Shown here piece by piece: positions 16,984 to 26,812 of a stretch of 64,000 nucleotides of DNA. Source of the stretch: Methyloprofundus sp. (GTDB lineage Bacteria; Pseudomonadota; Gammaproteobacteria; Methylococcales; Methylomonadaceae); NCBI GenBank assembly GCA_016592635.1, contig AP023240.1, positions 4,195,630 to 4,259,629 on the forward strand. Direction: 5' to 3'. Positions within the stretch are counted from its first letter, which is position 1. Each line of letters starts with the position of its first letter. Both the position numbers and the translations under genes were made by a program. The notes beneath the pieces are model-generated. The model did no database searches. It saw only the letters and a program-made list of their open reading frames with translations, and was not told the origin of the DNA.

Positions 16984-19614
16984 ATGCGGAACCTGAAATT
17001 GCTACCCGCTATAATAGGACTGACGGTACTTGCTGTTCTTTGCTATATTTTGTTTTACTTTGTATTTGTCGACTTTTTTGTCGACTTATGGTGGTTCCGT
17101 TCGCTTAATTTTGAAGGTTATTTCTGGCTAAGATTGCTCTATCGGTTTATTTTTTCGGGTGGCGTGACCCTTATATTCTTTGCTATTTTCTTTTTTCACT
17201 TTTGGATTGCTTCGCGCTATTTAGGCCTCAATCCGCCTGATGAAATATTAGTCAGTGCTGATAAACGGCAACATTTTCAAGCTTTTGCTGATATTTTTAT
17301 GCACGGCTCTGTGAAAATTTATACGCCGCTTTCATTGATACTGGCTATTGTAATTGCCAGCCCTTTCTATCATCAATGGGAAACTGCCTTACTGTATTTT
17401 TTTGGTAGTTCAGCAGGGATTGCTGACCCTGTTTATGGTCAAGATGTCAGTTTTTATTTATTTTCATATCCGTTATATATACTGATTCAACAAGAGTTAT
17501 TGTATACCTCAATTATTTTATTTTTTCTTATTGTTGCCTTGTACTGGTTGGAGCATATCTTTGTGCCCAATCAGAATCAAGATTACCCATTGGGTGCAAA
17601 AATACATTTGGCAATACTATTAGGGTTTGCCGTTCTGTTCGTTGTTTGGGGCTTGTTTCTGGATCGTTTTTCACTGCTGTATGTTGATTCGCATGAACCT
17701 GTCTTTTTTGGGCCGGGTTTTGTGGAATTGCGCTACCAATTGCCCTTAATTTGGCTAAGTATCATTTCCATCATAACGCTGTTTGTTTCCGTTGCGATTT
17801 ATATTTTTTCCAAGCAACATCGTACTGCAGTCCCTATTTTTATTGCTTTAGGTGGTTTTTTAATTGCACTAGGCTTACAAAATGTATCTTTTATCCCCAG
17901 CCTGATTAATACCTTTATTGTGCAACCCAACCCTGTTTTAACCGAAGGGCAGTTCATGAGCAATAATATTAAGGCAACCTTGGATGCTTATGATTTAGAT
18001 AATATAAATATTGTTGATTACACTATTGATTTGGATGCTAGTAAGGATATTGAAGAGTGGGGAACGAAACGCCATTTTGAAAATATTCCTGTCTGGGATA
18101 GAGGCTACTTAATCGATGGCTATAAAGAGCTACAAGGTATCCGCCCATATTACAGCTTTCATAGTGTCGATGAAGATCGATACTTTTTAAATGGTCATAT
18201 TCAGCAAGTCAATTTAGCGGCACGGGAGTTAAATCTTGACAAGTTACCGAGTGCAGCCAAAAAATGGGAAAACAAACACTTACGTTATACCCATGGTTAT
18301 GGGGCAGTTATTACGCCTGCTGCACAAGATGCAGGTAACCCTATTTTATGGTATTTACGTGACTTAAATATGTCATCAAATGTTGGCTTCTCAGTTAAAA
18401 CACCTGATATATATTATGGTCAAGAACGATATCGCTATGCAATTGTTCCTAATGACTTAACCGTGATGGGTTTATCGGGCTCAGGTAAAGATGCCCATGC
18501 CTATCAAGGAAAAGGAGGAGTGCCGTTCCCTTCTTTTTTTAGAAAGTTACTTTTTGCTTTTTATTTTGGTGATGAAAAGATATTTTTCTCTTCTAATATT
18601 TCTAAAAATAGTAAGCTATTAATAAGGCGTAATATTGTTGATAGGGTTAAGCAAATCACACCTTTTTTACACCTAGATGAAGATCCGTATCTAGTCGTGA
18701 CAAAAGATCGTTTTTATTGGATCCAAGATGCTTATACTTTATCGGATAAATATCCGGTATCAAAATTTGCTAGTCAAAAATTCTTATCAGGCATACAAAA
18801 CTTTAACTATATCCGTAACTCGGTCAAAATTGTTATAGATGCCTATGATGGTACCGTGAAATATTATATTGCAGATGAAGATGATCCTATTATTAAGGCA
18901 TTTCACATAGCGTATCCTGGCGTATTTAATACATTAGATAAAATGCCGAGTGAGTTACGTAAACACTTACGTTATCCGCGTGAATTATATTATATGCAGA
19001 TGATGCTTTATGCAAAATATCACCAAACTCAACCTGCACTATTTTATGAGCAAGCAGAAACATGGCAGTTTGCGAAAATAAATAAAAAAACTGTTATGCC
19101 ATATTTTCAGACTATGGATTTTGGTCATTGTGATGATAGTGAGGAATTCGTCATGATTAACCCGATGACCCCAATTAATCGCAGTAATTTAAGTATGATT
19201 GGTCTAGCTGGTACATTGGATATTGATAGCTGTAAAAAAGGGAGTTATAAACCTTATATTAATATTTATAAGTTTGCTAAAGATATCCAGGTGAATGGTC
19301 CTGCACAAGTTGAAGCTTTGATTGATCAGAGTCCTGAGATTTCAGAGCAGTTTACCTTGTGGGATCAACATGGCTCTAATGTTGATAAAGGGCGTATGGT
19401 TATTTTGCCAATGGGTAAGCATTCGATTTTATATGTGCAGCCTATATATATGATTTCTACTAAAACCAAAATACCTGAGTTAACTAGAGTGATTGTCTCT
19501 ATAGGTAACCAGGTGGTAATGGATACTACCTTATGGTCAGCCTTTAAAAAGCTTAAAGAGAGGTTTATAAAAAGTGCTAAAGATGCGCAAGGAACAGGGA
19601 CTTCTATCCAATAG
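16984..19614 (+). CDS. UPF0182 family membrane protein
   Basis: The 876 residues fit the UPF0182/COG1615 family. The first third holds about seven membrane helices (first at residues 10-30, next at 50-70), with the conserved start DFFVDLWWFRSLNFEGYFWLR (shown in part: VDLWWFRS). A large soluble domain follows, with PNPVLTEGQFMSNNI, WDRGYLIDGY and GYGAVITPA near residues 320-440. Function is not known. The distribution is patchy in proteobacteria. It stands between the LOG gene and the ExoY-like gene with separate leaders. Confidence 0.85.
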   Translation: MRNLKLLPAIIGLTVLAVLCYILFYFVFVDFFVDLWWFRSLNFEGYFWLRLLYRFIFSGGVTLIFFAIFFFHFWIASRYLGLNPPDEILVSADKRQHFQAFADIFMHGSVKIYTPLSLILAIVIASPFYHQWETALLYFFGSSAGIADPVYGQDVSFYLFSYPLYILIQQELLYTSIILFFLIVALYWLEHIFVPNQNQDYPLGAKIHLAILLGFAVLFVVWGLFLDRFSLLYVDSHEPVFFGPGFVELRYQLPLIWLSIISIITLFVSVAIYIFSKQHRTAVPIFIALGGFLIALGLQNVSFIPSLINTFIVQPNPVLTEGQFMSNNIKATLDAYDLDNINIVDYTIDLDASKDIEEWGTKRHFENIPVWDRGYLIDGYKELQGIRPYYSFHSVDEDRYFLNGHIQQVNLAARELNLDKLPSAAKKWENKHLRYTHGYGAVITPAAQDAGNPILWYLRDLNMSSNVGFSVKTPDIYYGQERYRYAIVPNDLTVMGLSGSGKDAHAYQGKGGVPFPSFFRKLLFAFYFGDEKIFFSSNISKNSKLLIRRNIVDRVKQITPFLHLDEDPYLVVTKDRFYWIQDAYTLSDKYPVSKFASQKFLSGIQNFNYIRNSVKIVIDAYDGTVKYYIADEDDPIIKAFHIAYPGVFNTLDKMPSELRKHLRYPRELYYMQMMLYAKYHQTQPALFYEQAETWQFAKINKKTVMPYFQTMDFGHCDDSEEFVMINPMTPINRSNLSMIGLAGTLDIDSCKKGSYKPYINIYKFAKDIQVNGPAQVEALIDQSPEISEQFTLWDQHGSNVDKGRMVILPMGKHSILYVQPIYMISTKTKIPELTRVIVSIGNQVVMDTTLWSAFKKLKERFIKSAKDAQGTGTSIQ

Positions 19615-19723
19615 TAGTTTTCGCTTGTGCTCCAAGTTTATACAATACTGATATATTTTTGATTGTTTAGGGCGTATATTGCAAAAAAATACAGCTTGTT
19701 AAATTTTATTTGAGGTATCAGAT

Positions 19724-20707
19724 ATGTCCGGTTCAAATCAGCATGCGAAATATCGTCAGTTAATTTATGATCAAGAGTTAGCAAGTCGGTTTAGAGAACT
19801 GACAACGGCTGTTACAGACTCAGAAGTAAAAAATTATATTCATTATCAACATGTTGAAGTTTTTAAAGATGTTAGTAAGAAGCTGGGCTTATTTATCTTG
19901 GTGCGGCGTACTAATCCTGAGTCATTAAAATTCATTAACTACCCTGGGTTTGTACCGAAGCCATTATTATGTAAGCCCAAAACAGCTGACAGGAATGTCG
20001 AATGGAATGTCAGTGGTCAATATAAGCAAATAAATTGTGCCGGCTTAGTGGTTAACCCTTTTATGCTTGGGCAAGCAGCTTTTAGTAGTTGGGAGAAGTG
20101 TAAAAGTGCCATGGATACATGGGTTAAGTATTGGGGCAAAAAAGACACTTATAATGGCAGCCCAGCAGGCATTCCTGGTGGCTTTCGTATGCAAGACGAT
20201 TTGGAGAGCTCATATTATGGCTGTGTCATGAGGACTAATGGCGGCACTGAAACCAGAGTCTATCCACATAATAGAACCCAACAGGGTAGAACGGCTGTAG
20301 AGAGTATCAATATGAGGCCTTCCGTGTTTAATACTTTCATAGATCAAGATGCCATTAATAGTCTGCCGGCTGGTTGTGCTTATATTCATGGTGATTATGA
20401 CTTGTATGCGTTAGTGCATAAGGATGATTTAAGCCGCAGAACAGCAATAAAAGCCCTATTTGATGGGGAAAAGCATACCCATGGTATTTATTGGAACCAA
20501 TTTGAAGCCTTTGTAAATGGCCGTATAAAAATTGATATGATTCAACATGGTGGCCAAGAAAATTTTTGTGGTCACTCTGAAGAGGAGGTCGATATATTTG
20601 CCCCTTTTCCTGAGTTTGATTTGCAAAATAGAAAAACGACAAATGCTGCCAGTATGCAGGAAGTATTTACTAAGATGTTTGATAATAGGCAAACAATTGC
20701 TGGTTGA
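19724..20707 (+). CDS. ExoY/edema-factor-like nucleotidyl cyclase (putative toxin)
   Basis: The 327 residues reproduce, in order, the catalytic landmarks of class II adenylyl cyclase toxins. PGFVPKPLLCKPKTAD carries Lys79 and Lys86 seven apart, as the paired lysines of anthrax edema factor (346 and 353) in its TKGLNVHGK stretch. GDYDLYALV (Asp224, Asp226) matches the metal aspartates of TADYDLFALAP. IQHGGQEN (His275, Asn280), followed by acidic SEEEVDIF, matches NHGTEQDN and the trailing Glu. The start ATG has GAGG in its leader. No signal peptide is visible. ExoY relatives make cAMP, cGMP or other cyclic nucleotides inside host cells after delivery by secretion systems; none is in this window. 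The call rests on motif reading; nucleotide choice and activator cannot be told. Confidence 0.65.
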   Translation: MSGSNQHAKYRQLIYDQELASRFRELTTAVTDSEVKNYIHYQHVEVFKDVSKKLGLFILVRRTNPESLKFINYPGFVPKPLLCKPKTADRNVEWNVSGQYKQINCAGLVVNPFMLGQAAFSSWEKCKSAMDTWVKYWGKKDTYNGSPAGIPGGFRMQDDLESSYYGCVMRTNGGTETRVYPHNRTQQGRTAVESINMRPSVFNTFIDQDAINSLPAGCAYIHGDYDLYALVHKDDLSRRTAIKALFDGEKHTHGIYWNQFEAFVNGRIKIDMIQHGGQENFCGHSEEEVDIFAPFPEFDLQNRKTTNAASMQEVFTKMFDNRQTIAG

Positions 20708-21017
20708 CGGCCACAGAGCATGCCTTCTGTCGTTTAACGAAAAGCAGTATTACTCAATGCTGCTTACTAAACAATAGCATCACAAGTTTGGGGTTAGCTT
20801 ATTTAATAAAGCGTAGTTAACGTAACCCAGTATTTTCACTAGAACTTACTCGACCAGCTTTAACGGCAACGAGTTTTCATCAGAAATAAAGTCATAGATT
20901 TCCTCAACGCAAGTCGCTGAAATAGCGTAGAATACGCCCCCTTTATACGAACAATTATTTTAATTAGCAAGCGATGATAGCTCGGTTGTTAATAGACTTT
21001 ATCTGGAAAATAACAAC
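20708..21017. other. intergenic stretch, no gene seen
   Basis: These 310 bases between the ExoY-like gene and ybiT hold no convincing coding frame. A frame that extends past the ExoY-like stop is a shadow. No clear terminator hairpin is seen. Confidence 0.5.
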
Positions 21018-22604
21018 ATGCTTGCAACTGCAAATATCACCATGCAATTTGGCGCGAAGCCATTATTTGAAGACGTATCCGTTAAGTTTGGTAACGGTAA
21101 CCGTTATGGACTTATTGGTGCTAATGGATGTGGTAAATCAACCTTTATGAAAATTTTAGCAGGTGACCTGGATGCATCATCTGGTAATGTTTCTAAAAAC
21201 CCACATGAGCGTATTGGTAAACTGAAGCAAGACCAGTTTGCTTATGAAGAGTATGGGGTATTAGATACCGTTATTATGGGGCATGAGGAACTTTGGAAAG
21301 TAAAAGCTGAGCGTGATGCTATTTATGCTAATCCTGAAATGACTGAGGCTGATGGAATGCGTGCCGCTGAGTTGGAATCTGAATTTGCAGAAATGGATGG
21401 CTATACCGCAGAAGCACGTGCTGGTGAATTATTGGCGGGCGTGGGTATTGCGACTGAACAACATTATGGCTTAATGAGCGAAGTGGCTCCTGGTTGGAAA
21501 TTACGGGTATTACTGGCACAGGTTTTATTCTCTGAGCCTGATGTTATGTTATTAGACGAGCCAACCAATAACTTGGATATTAATGCAATTCGTTGGCTGG
21601 AAGGTATTTTGAGCGAGCGTAATTGTACGATGGTTATTATTTCGCATGACCGGCATTTTTTGAATAGTGTTTGTAGTCATATGGCAGATTTGGATTATGG
21701 TGAATTACGCTTGTACCCTGGTAACTATGATGACTATATGCGTGCATCAACGCTGGTCACGGAACAACTACAAACAGACAATGCCAAGAAGAAAGCCAAA
21801 ATTGCGGAGCTGAATGCTTTCGTGAGTCGCTTTTCGGCGAATGCTTCCAAATCAAAACAAGCCACCTCACGTGCTAAGCAACTTGATAAAATTGAACTAG
21901 TAGATATCAAACCTTCCAGTCGTAGAAACCCTTTTATTCGTTTTCAACAAGATAAAAAACTACATCGCTTAGCAATTGAAATTGAAGGTTTGGGTAAAAC
22001 TTATGATGAGCAGGTTTTTGCTGATTTTGACTTAATGGTCGAAGTGGGCGAGCGGGTTGCTATTATTGGCCCTAATGGGGTTGGTAAAACCACCTTATTA
22101 AAATGTATGATGGGCGAGGTCGAGCCGACAGCAGGAACTGTTAAGTGGTCTGAAAATGTACAGTTAGGCTATTACCCGCAAGACCATGCTGCTGACTTTA
22201 AAGATAATGAACAGCTATTTGCTTGGATGGAACAGTGGGGCAAACCCAGTGATGATGATCAAGCGATTCGTGGTATTTTAGGTCGTTTGTTATTTTCGCA
22301 AGATGATATTGATAAAACAGTGAGCGTATTATCGGGGGGTGAGCAAGGTCGAATGATGTTCGGTAAGTTAATGCTGCAGCGTGATAATATTTTGTTAATG
22401 GATGAGCCAACCAATCACCTCGATATGGAATCGATTGAAGCATTGAATCTAGCCTTAGAAAATTACCCGGGCACTTTATTTTTTGTTAGTCATGATCGTG
22501 AGTTCGTGTCTTCATTAGCAACGCGTGTTTTGGATATGACACCAACTGGTATTGTAGATTTTCGAGGCACTTATGACGACTATTTGACTAGTCAGAGTTT
22601 ATAA
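21018..22604 (+). CDS. ybiT: ABC-F ATPase YbiT
   Basis: The 528-residue soluble protein has two ABC ATPase domains and no membrane part. The first has GANGCGKST and LLDEPTNNLD; the second has GPNGVGKTT, LSGGEQGRM and LMDEPTNHLD, with the linker SRFSANASKSKQATSRAKQ between. It follows E. coli YbiT almost block by block. ABC-F proteins bind the ribosomal E site and influence elongation; YbiT's exact task is unclear. Single gene, followed by two repeat elements. Confidence 0.92.
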   Translation: MLATANITMQFGAKPLFEDVSVKFGNGNRYGLIGANGCGKSTFMKILAGDLDASSGNVSKNPHERIGKLKQDQFAYEEYGVLDTVIMGHEELWKVKAERDAIYANPEMTEADGMRAAELESEFAEMDGYTAEARAGELLAGVGIATEQHYGLMSEVAPGWKLRVLLAQVLFSEPDVMLLDEPTNNLDINAIRWLEGILSERNCTMVIISHDRHFLNSVCSHMADLDYGELRLYPGNYDDYMRASTLVTEQLQTDNAKKKAKIAELNAFVSRFSANASKSKQATSRAKQLDKIELVDIKPSSRRNPFIRFQQDKKLHRLAIEIEGLGKTYDEQVFADFDLMVEVGERVAIIGPNGVGKTTLLKCMMGEVEPTAGTVKWSENVQLGYYPQDHAADFKDNEQLFAWMEQWGKPSDDDQAIRGILGRLLFSQDDIDKTVSVLSGGEQGRMMFGKLMLQRDNILLMDEPTNHLDMESIEALNLALENYPGTLFFVSHDREFVSSLATRVLDMTPTGIVDFRGTYDDYLTSQSL

Positions 22605-22641
22605 ATAATCACCCAGAATAAACCTCTCATGTTTTGCCACA

Positions 22642-22677
22642 AACGAAGCGCATCTTTTGGTGATTGATGTGCTTTCT
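22642..22677. repeat. 36-bp hairpin repeat, copy A
   Basis: A dyad AAGCGCATC (22646-22654) pairs with GATGTGCTT (22666-22674) around an 11-base loop. The same 36-base unit occurs at 50297-50332 with 31 of 36 bases identical. Stem bases change in a way that keeps pairing (C-G here, T-A there), while a G-T pair is common to both. Both copies lie just after a stop codon. Confidence 0.65.
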
Positions 22678-22682
22678 ATGTT

Positions 22683-22849
22683 ATACCAATCTCAGTAAAT
22701 AATTACCCTAATGCCGTCATTCCCGAAGTCTTTTTATCGGGAATCCATTCGCGAAGTAGATTCCTGCTAAAGCTTGTGCCCAGCTTGACTGGATAGAATA
22801 GGATGATGACATTTGTGTAGTTAGGGTATCAATATATTGGGATTGGCAT
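22683..22849. repeat. 167-bp element with imperfect terminal inverted repeats
   Basis: The ends 22683-22711 and 22821-22849 are inverted copies matching at 22 of 29 positions (ATACCAATC...ACCCTAA). The interior contains CCGTCATTCCCG and CGGGAATCCA, the core of a hairpin repeat that is dispersed in many gammaproteobacterial genomes. It is noncoding. It is probably an old MITE or REP-like insert between ybiT and the YdcF-like gene. Confidence 0.55.
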
Positions 22850-22905
22850 TAATCCCTTTATAACAGTGACTCATAAGTTTATTCTTCTAAAAATACCTCA
22901 GCTAT

Positions 22906-23670
22906 TTAATAACGTAATTCATACCAAATAATCCCCATTATTTCATGAAGTGTTAATGTGCTCTTTTGCAGAGCCGATGCGGAAGGTAGGAAGCTCAGTA
23001 TATTCAGGGTATCAGAGTGTGCTAACAAAACAGTAGGTGCGGGCAGAACCTGAAAACCTTGCCCCTGAAATTGCTTAACTGCTCTTTGCATATGATAAGC
23101 ATGGGTGACCAAAATAATTCGACTGATACCTTCTTGAATTAAAATATCTTGAGTATAGCTAGCATTTTCAGCGGTATTACGGCTATTTTCTTCCTGCCAG
23201 TGCACTGGCTGCCCAAACTCATCCGTTAATACTTTAGCCATTAATTCAGCTTCGGAAGGCAAATCACTATCAAATACTTTGCCGCCAGTGGTCAGTATGG
23301 GTAATTGAGTCTGTTTGGCTATTTTTGCTGCATAGCGAACTCGCTCTAATGTACCGCTTTTTAGAGCTGCAAGCTGCTGATATTCAGGAGCAGGTTCACG
23401 CAAACCACCACCGAGTACCACAATCGCTTGTGCAGCAAAATCATGTATAGCTACTTTATCTAGCGGCGGGTAAATTTCTTGACTAGCAGCAAGGTGCTTT
23501 GCCACTATGGGCATACTCAGGAGTAATAAGGTCCCCAATGAAAAACTAAGTAGCTTTTGGGCTATTAAGGGCTTACGACGGATAAGCAATATTCCAATGA
23601 TACTTATAATTAATAGGCTTGCTAAAGGTAGTAATAAGGTTTTAATAATATATAAAATGAAAATATCCAT
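22906..23670 (-). CDS. YdcF/ElyC/SanA-type DUF218 membrane protein
   Basis: Two hydrophobic N-terminal segments (IFILYIIKTLLLPLASLLII and a second before residue 60) precede a DUF218 domain. Its core is AAQAIVVLGGGLREPAPEY, then PILTTGGKVFDSDLPSEAE, ENSRNTAENASYT and RIILVTHAYHMQRAVKQF. ElyC acts in cell-envelope or peptidoglycan precursor maintenance; a specific role is not shown here. I start at the ATG at 23670 because it leads straight into the membrane segment; an upstream ATG at 23712 would add 14 polar residues. It is transcribed divergently from pilS. Confidence 0.82.
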   Translation of the reverse strand: MDIFILYIIKTLLLPLASLLIISIIGILLIRRKPLIAQKLLSFSLGTLLLLSMPIVAKHLAASQEIYPPLDKVAIHDFAAQAIVVLGGGLREPAPEYQQLAALKSGTLERVRYAAKIAKQTQLPILTTGGKVFDSDLPSEAELMAKVLTDEFGQPVHWQEENSRNTAENASYTQDILIQEGISRIILVTHAYHMQRAVKQFQGQGFQVLPAPTVLLAHSDTLNILSFLPSASALQKSTLTLHEIMGIIWYELRY

Positions 23671-23849
23671 GTGCTTATTGTGGCTGCTAGGAGTGTTACA
23701 ATAAACCATCATATATATTTCAAGTGAGCCCGGCTACTGCTTCCTACCAGCTTGGGATAGCTGCTGGTTATGCTATTCTCAATTGCCATAAGGCAGTGCG
23801 GTAGTCACTTGCAGTATAATGAAAATCCATCTCATGATAAAGACAACTT

Positions 23850-25457
23850 ATGCTTGCTGAGTCACAATCAATCTCCCCCTGTCCTTTTTCCAAAGGTTAT
23901 AAAATTCCGGTTGCCCAAGCTTGGTTTTTATTAAAAAGCTTTTCTTTGTATCGTGCTGTACTCGCCAGTTTCTTTATCGCTATGCATTATCTACAGTTCG
24001 ATGCATTTATCATTAAAGAACAATACCTAAAGCTGTATATATTTAGCAGTTTTAGCTATTTGGTAATCGTCATATTGAGTTGGCTTTGTATTTATTGGCA
24101 GCGCACTAGTTATGCTACGCAAGCCCAGGTACAAATTTTTACTGATATTTTTATGCTCACCTTGATTATGCATGCTTGTGGAGGACTGGGCAGTGGCGTG
24201 GGTGCATTAATGTTGGTCTCTACCGGCGCAGGTGGTTTGCTGATTGGCGGCCGTTGTGCAATGTTGTTTGCCGCGATTGCTAGTTTATTTGTTTTTGCCG
24301 AGCAAGCATATACCTATCGCATAGAGGGGCTTAGCAGTATTACCTATTCTTATGCAGGCATACTGGGCGCTGGCTTTTTCTCTTTGGCATTCTTGTCGTA
24401 CATGTTGGCAAAGCGTACCGAGCAAACCGAGCTTATTTCTACGCAACAAAAAGAAACCATTATTTCTTTGGAAGAGCTAAATCAGTATATTATCCAGAAT
24501 ATGCAGTCAGGGATTATTATTAGTAATCAGCAGAAAATAATTACTAGTTATAATGAGGCCTGCCCTCGTTTGCTAGGCATCAGTAGCTTACCTGAAAGTT
24601 TAGCAGAAATTTCTATTGAACTTGCAAGCGCCTTTGATGCTTGGGTGGCCAACAATATTAACAAGGATTTTGTTAATATCTCAATAGCGGGGCAAGAAGG
24701 TTTAAATGTACACTTTGCTTCATTACCGACCCAGCACGATATGTACTTTATGATAACTCTAGAAGATACGGTCTTATATAATCAACGTGTGCAACAGAGT
24801 AAGCTTGCTTCACTAGGTTTCTTAACTGCCAATATTGCCCACGAGATTCGTAATCCTTTAGGTGCTATTAGCCATGCAGGTGAATTATTGGCTGAGTGCC
24901 CTGACTTATCGGCGCAAGATCTTCGTTTAACTGAAATCATTAAAACCCATGCCTGTAGAGTCAATTCAATAATCGAAGATATTTTACAATTATCACGCCG
25001 TAACCATTCCCAGCAAGAGCGTATTCAATTACAGAGCTGGTTACCAATTTATTTGGCTACTTTTGAAGCAGAGAGTAGCGGTCATTTGAGTCAATTTAGG
25101 CTCTCTCTTGGCAGGCAGGTTCGTGATATTTTGGTTGACCCTAATCATTTGACGCAAATTTTAAATAATCTTTGTGAAAACGCTCTAAAATATAGCTACG
25201 TAATGGATAAGGTAATAGTGCTTAGATTGACCACAGCTTATAATCAGACTTGCATTGAAGTAATTGATTTTGGTCAAAATATACCCATTGCAGAAGTTGA
25301 GCATTTATTTGAACCTTTTTATACCACCTCAAATTTAGGTACAGGCTTAGGGTTGTATATTTCTCGTGAGTTAGCTGAATTGAATCAAGCGAAACTGAGC
25401 TACCATACTTTTGGCAGCGGCAATTGTTTTCGGCTATGTTTGGCAAATGCAGAATAA
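23850..25457 (+). CDS. pilS: PilS-type sensor histidine kinase
   Basis: The 535 residues have six predicted membrane helices (about residues 35-185), a PAS-like segment (about 205-305), then the kinase. The phospho-acceptor is His331 in IAHEIRNPLGAISHAGELL. The ATP-binding part shows NNLCENALKYS (N box), VIDFGQNIP (G1) and GTGLGLYISREL (G2). This layout and the pairing with an NtrC-family regulator 14 bases downstream match PilS, which controls pilin transcription through sigma-54. No pil structural genes are in the window, so the target is inferred from orthology. A TATAAT at 23815-23820 is a possible -10. Confidence 0.88.
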   Translation: MLAESQSISPCPFSKGYKIPVAQAWFLLKSFSLYRAVLASFFIAMHYLQFDAFIIKEQYLKLYIFSSFSYLVIVILSWLCIYWQRTSYATQAQVQIFTDIFMLTLIMHACGGLGSGVGALMLVSTGAGGLLIGGRCAMLFAAIASLFVFAEQAYTYRIEGLSSITYSYAGILGAGFFSLAFLSYMLAKRTEQTELISTQQKETIISLEELNQYIIQNMQSGIIISNQQKIITSYNEACPRLLGISSLPESLAEISIELASAFDAWVANNINKDFVNISIAGQEGLNVHFASLPTQHDMYFMITLEDTVLYNQRVQQSKLASLGFLTANIAHEIRNPLGAISHAGELLAECPDLSAQDLRLTEIIKTHACRVNSIIEDILQLSRRNHSQQERIQLQSWLPIYLATFEAESSGHLSQFRLSLGRQVRDILVDPNHLTQILNNLCENALKYSYVMDKVIVLRLTTAYNQTCIEVIDFGQNIPIAEVEHLFEPFYTTSNLGTGLGLYISRELAELNQAKLSYHTFGSGNCFRLCLANAE

Positions 25458-25471
25458 CAAAGAATTAAATT

Positions 25472-26812
25472 ATGAGTACAGTACAAGCTTTAGTTATTGA
25501 TGATGAAGCAGATATTCGCGAACTACTAGAGATTACTCTCAATCGTATGGGTATTAAATCCTTTGCGGCTGAAGACCTGCGCAGTGCCAGAGCATTATTA
25601 AAAGCAAAAACCTTTGATATTTGCTTGACTGATATGCGCTTGCCTGATGGTGATGGCTTAGATTTATTGCAGGAAATGCAAGCTTTATACCCTCAACTAC
25701 CCGTTATTGTTATTACCGCTCATGGCAGTATGGACGCGGCTGTAAAGGCAATGAAACAAGGTGCATTTGATTTTATATCCAAACCTGTTGACCTGAAAGA
25801 CCTACGTCAAATAGTGCGTAATGCATTAAAGACAAGCAGTTCCCCCAAACAAGATAGGCGTTCTCGGCATCTACTACTTGGCGACTCAAATGCGATGCGC
25901 GAGATTCGCGCTAAAATAAGCAAAATTGCACGTAGCCAGGCACCTGTTTATATCCGTGGTGAATCAGGGTCAGGTAAAGAATTGGTTGCCCGTTTAGTGC
26001 ATAAACAAAGCTCTCGCAATACTGAACCTTTTATTGCCGTAAACTGTGGAGCTATCCCTCATGAGCTAATGGAAAGTGAGTTTTTTGGCCATAAAAAAGG
26101 CAGTTTTACTGGTGCAACAACTGATAAAGTGGGCTTATTCCAAGCAGCAACAGGGGGGACTTTATTTTTAGATGAAGTTGCCGATTTACCCATAGACCTA
26201 CAAGTAAAGCTATTGCGTGCTATCCAAGAAAAGAAAATCCGAGCCATCGGCAGTCAGCATGAAGAAAGTGTCGATATTCGACTATTGAGTGCTACTCATA
26301 AAGACTTAGCGCAATTAGTCCAAGAAGGTAAGTTTAGGCAGGATTTATATTATCGTATTAATGTCATTGAATTACTGGTTCCGAATTTGCGGCATCGCCG
26401 CGAAGACATTCCACAATTATGTGAACTATTTTTAAGTAAAATTGCCAAGACCAATCAAACTGCAGAGGTAAAACTATCGGCAGGGGCAATGAAAGCGCTG
26501 CAAAATTACAAATTTCCTGGCAATGTCCGTGAATTAGAAAATATTATCGAAAGAGCAGTCGCTCTATATGAAGGTAAGCTCATTACTGAAAGTGACTTGC
26601 ACTTAGAAAAAAGTAGTTTGCAATTACCTGACTCAGATGCCTATATTCCTGCGATGGAATCATTAGAAAACTACTTAGAAGAAATTGAGAAACATGCTAT
26701 TAGTGAGGCGTTGGAGCAGAATAAATGGAATCGCACTGCAACTGCGAAGCAATTAGGCATGAGTTTTAGGTCGTTACGCTATCGTTTAAAAAAATTAGGG
26801 CTAGAGCAGTGA
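25472..26812 (+). CDS. pilR: PilR-type sigma-54 response regulator
   Basis: The 446 residues comprise a receiver domain with phospho-acceptor Asp54 in CLTDMRLPDGDG, a sigma-54 AAA+ domain with Walker A GESGSGKE, the sigma-54 contact loop GSFTGA (a common variant of GAFTGA), Walker B GTLFLDEVADLP, and a Fis-type helix-turn-helix (NRTATAKQLGMSFRSLRYRL). It activates sigma-54 promoters, in Pseudomonas that of pilA. Its last four bases overlap the ankyrin gene (ATGA). Confidence 0.9.
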   Translation: MSTVQALVIDDEADIRELLEITLNRMGIKSFAAEDLRSARALLKAKTFDICLTDMRLPDGDGLDLLQEMQALYPQLPVIVITAHGSMDAAVKAMKQGAFDFISKPVDLKDLRQIVRNALKTSSSPKQDRRSRHLLLGDSNAMREIRAKISKIARSQAPVYIRGESGSGKELVARLVHKQSSRNTEPFIAVNCGAIPHELMESEFFGHKKGSFTGATTDKVGLFQAATGGTLFLDEVADLPIDLQVKLLRAIQEKKIRAIGSQHEESVDIRLLSATHKDLAQLVQEGKFRQDLYYRINVIELLVPNLRHRREDIPQLCELFLSKIAKTNQTAEVKLSAGAMKALQNYKFPGNVRELENIIERAVALYEGKLITESDLHLEKSSLQLPDSDAYIPAMESLENYLEEIEKHAISEALEQNKWNRTATAKQLGMSFRSLRYRLKKLGLEQ

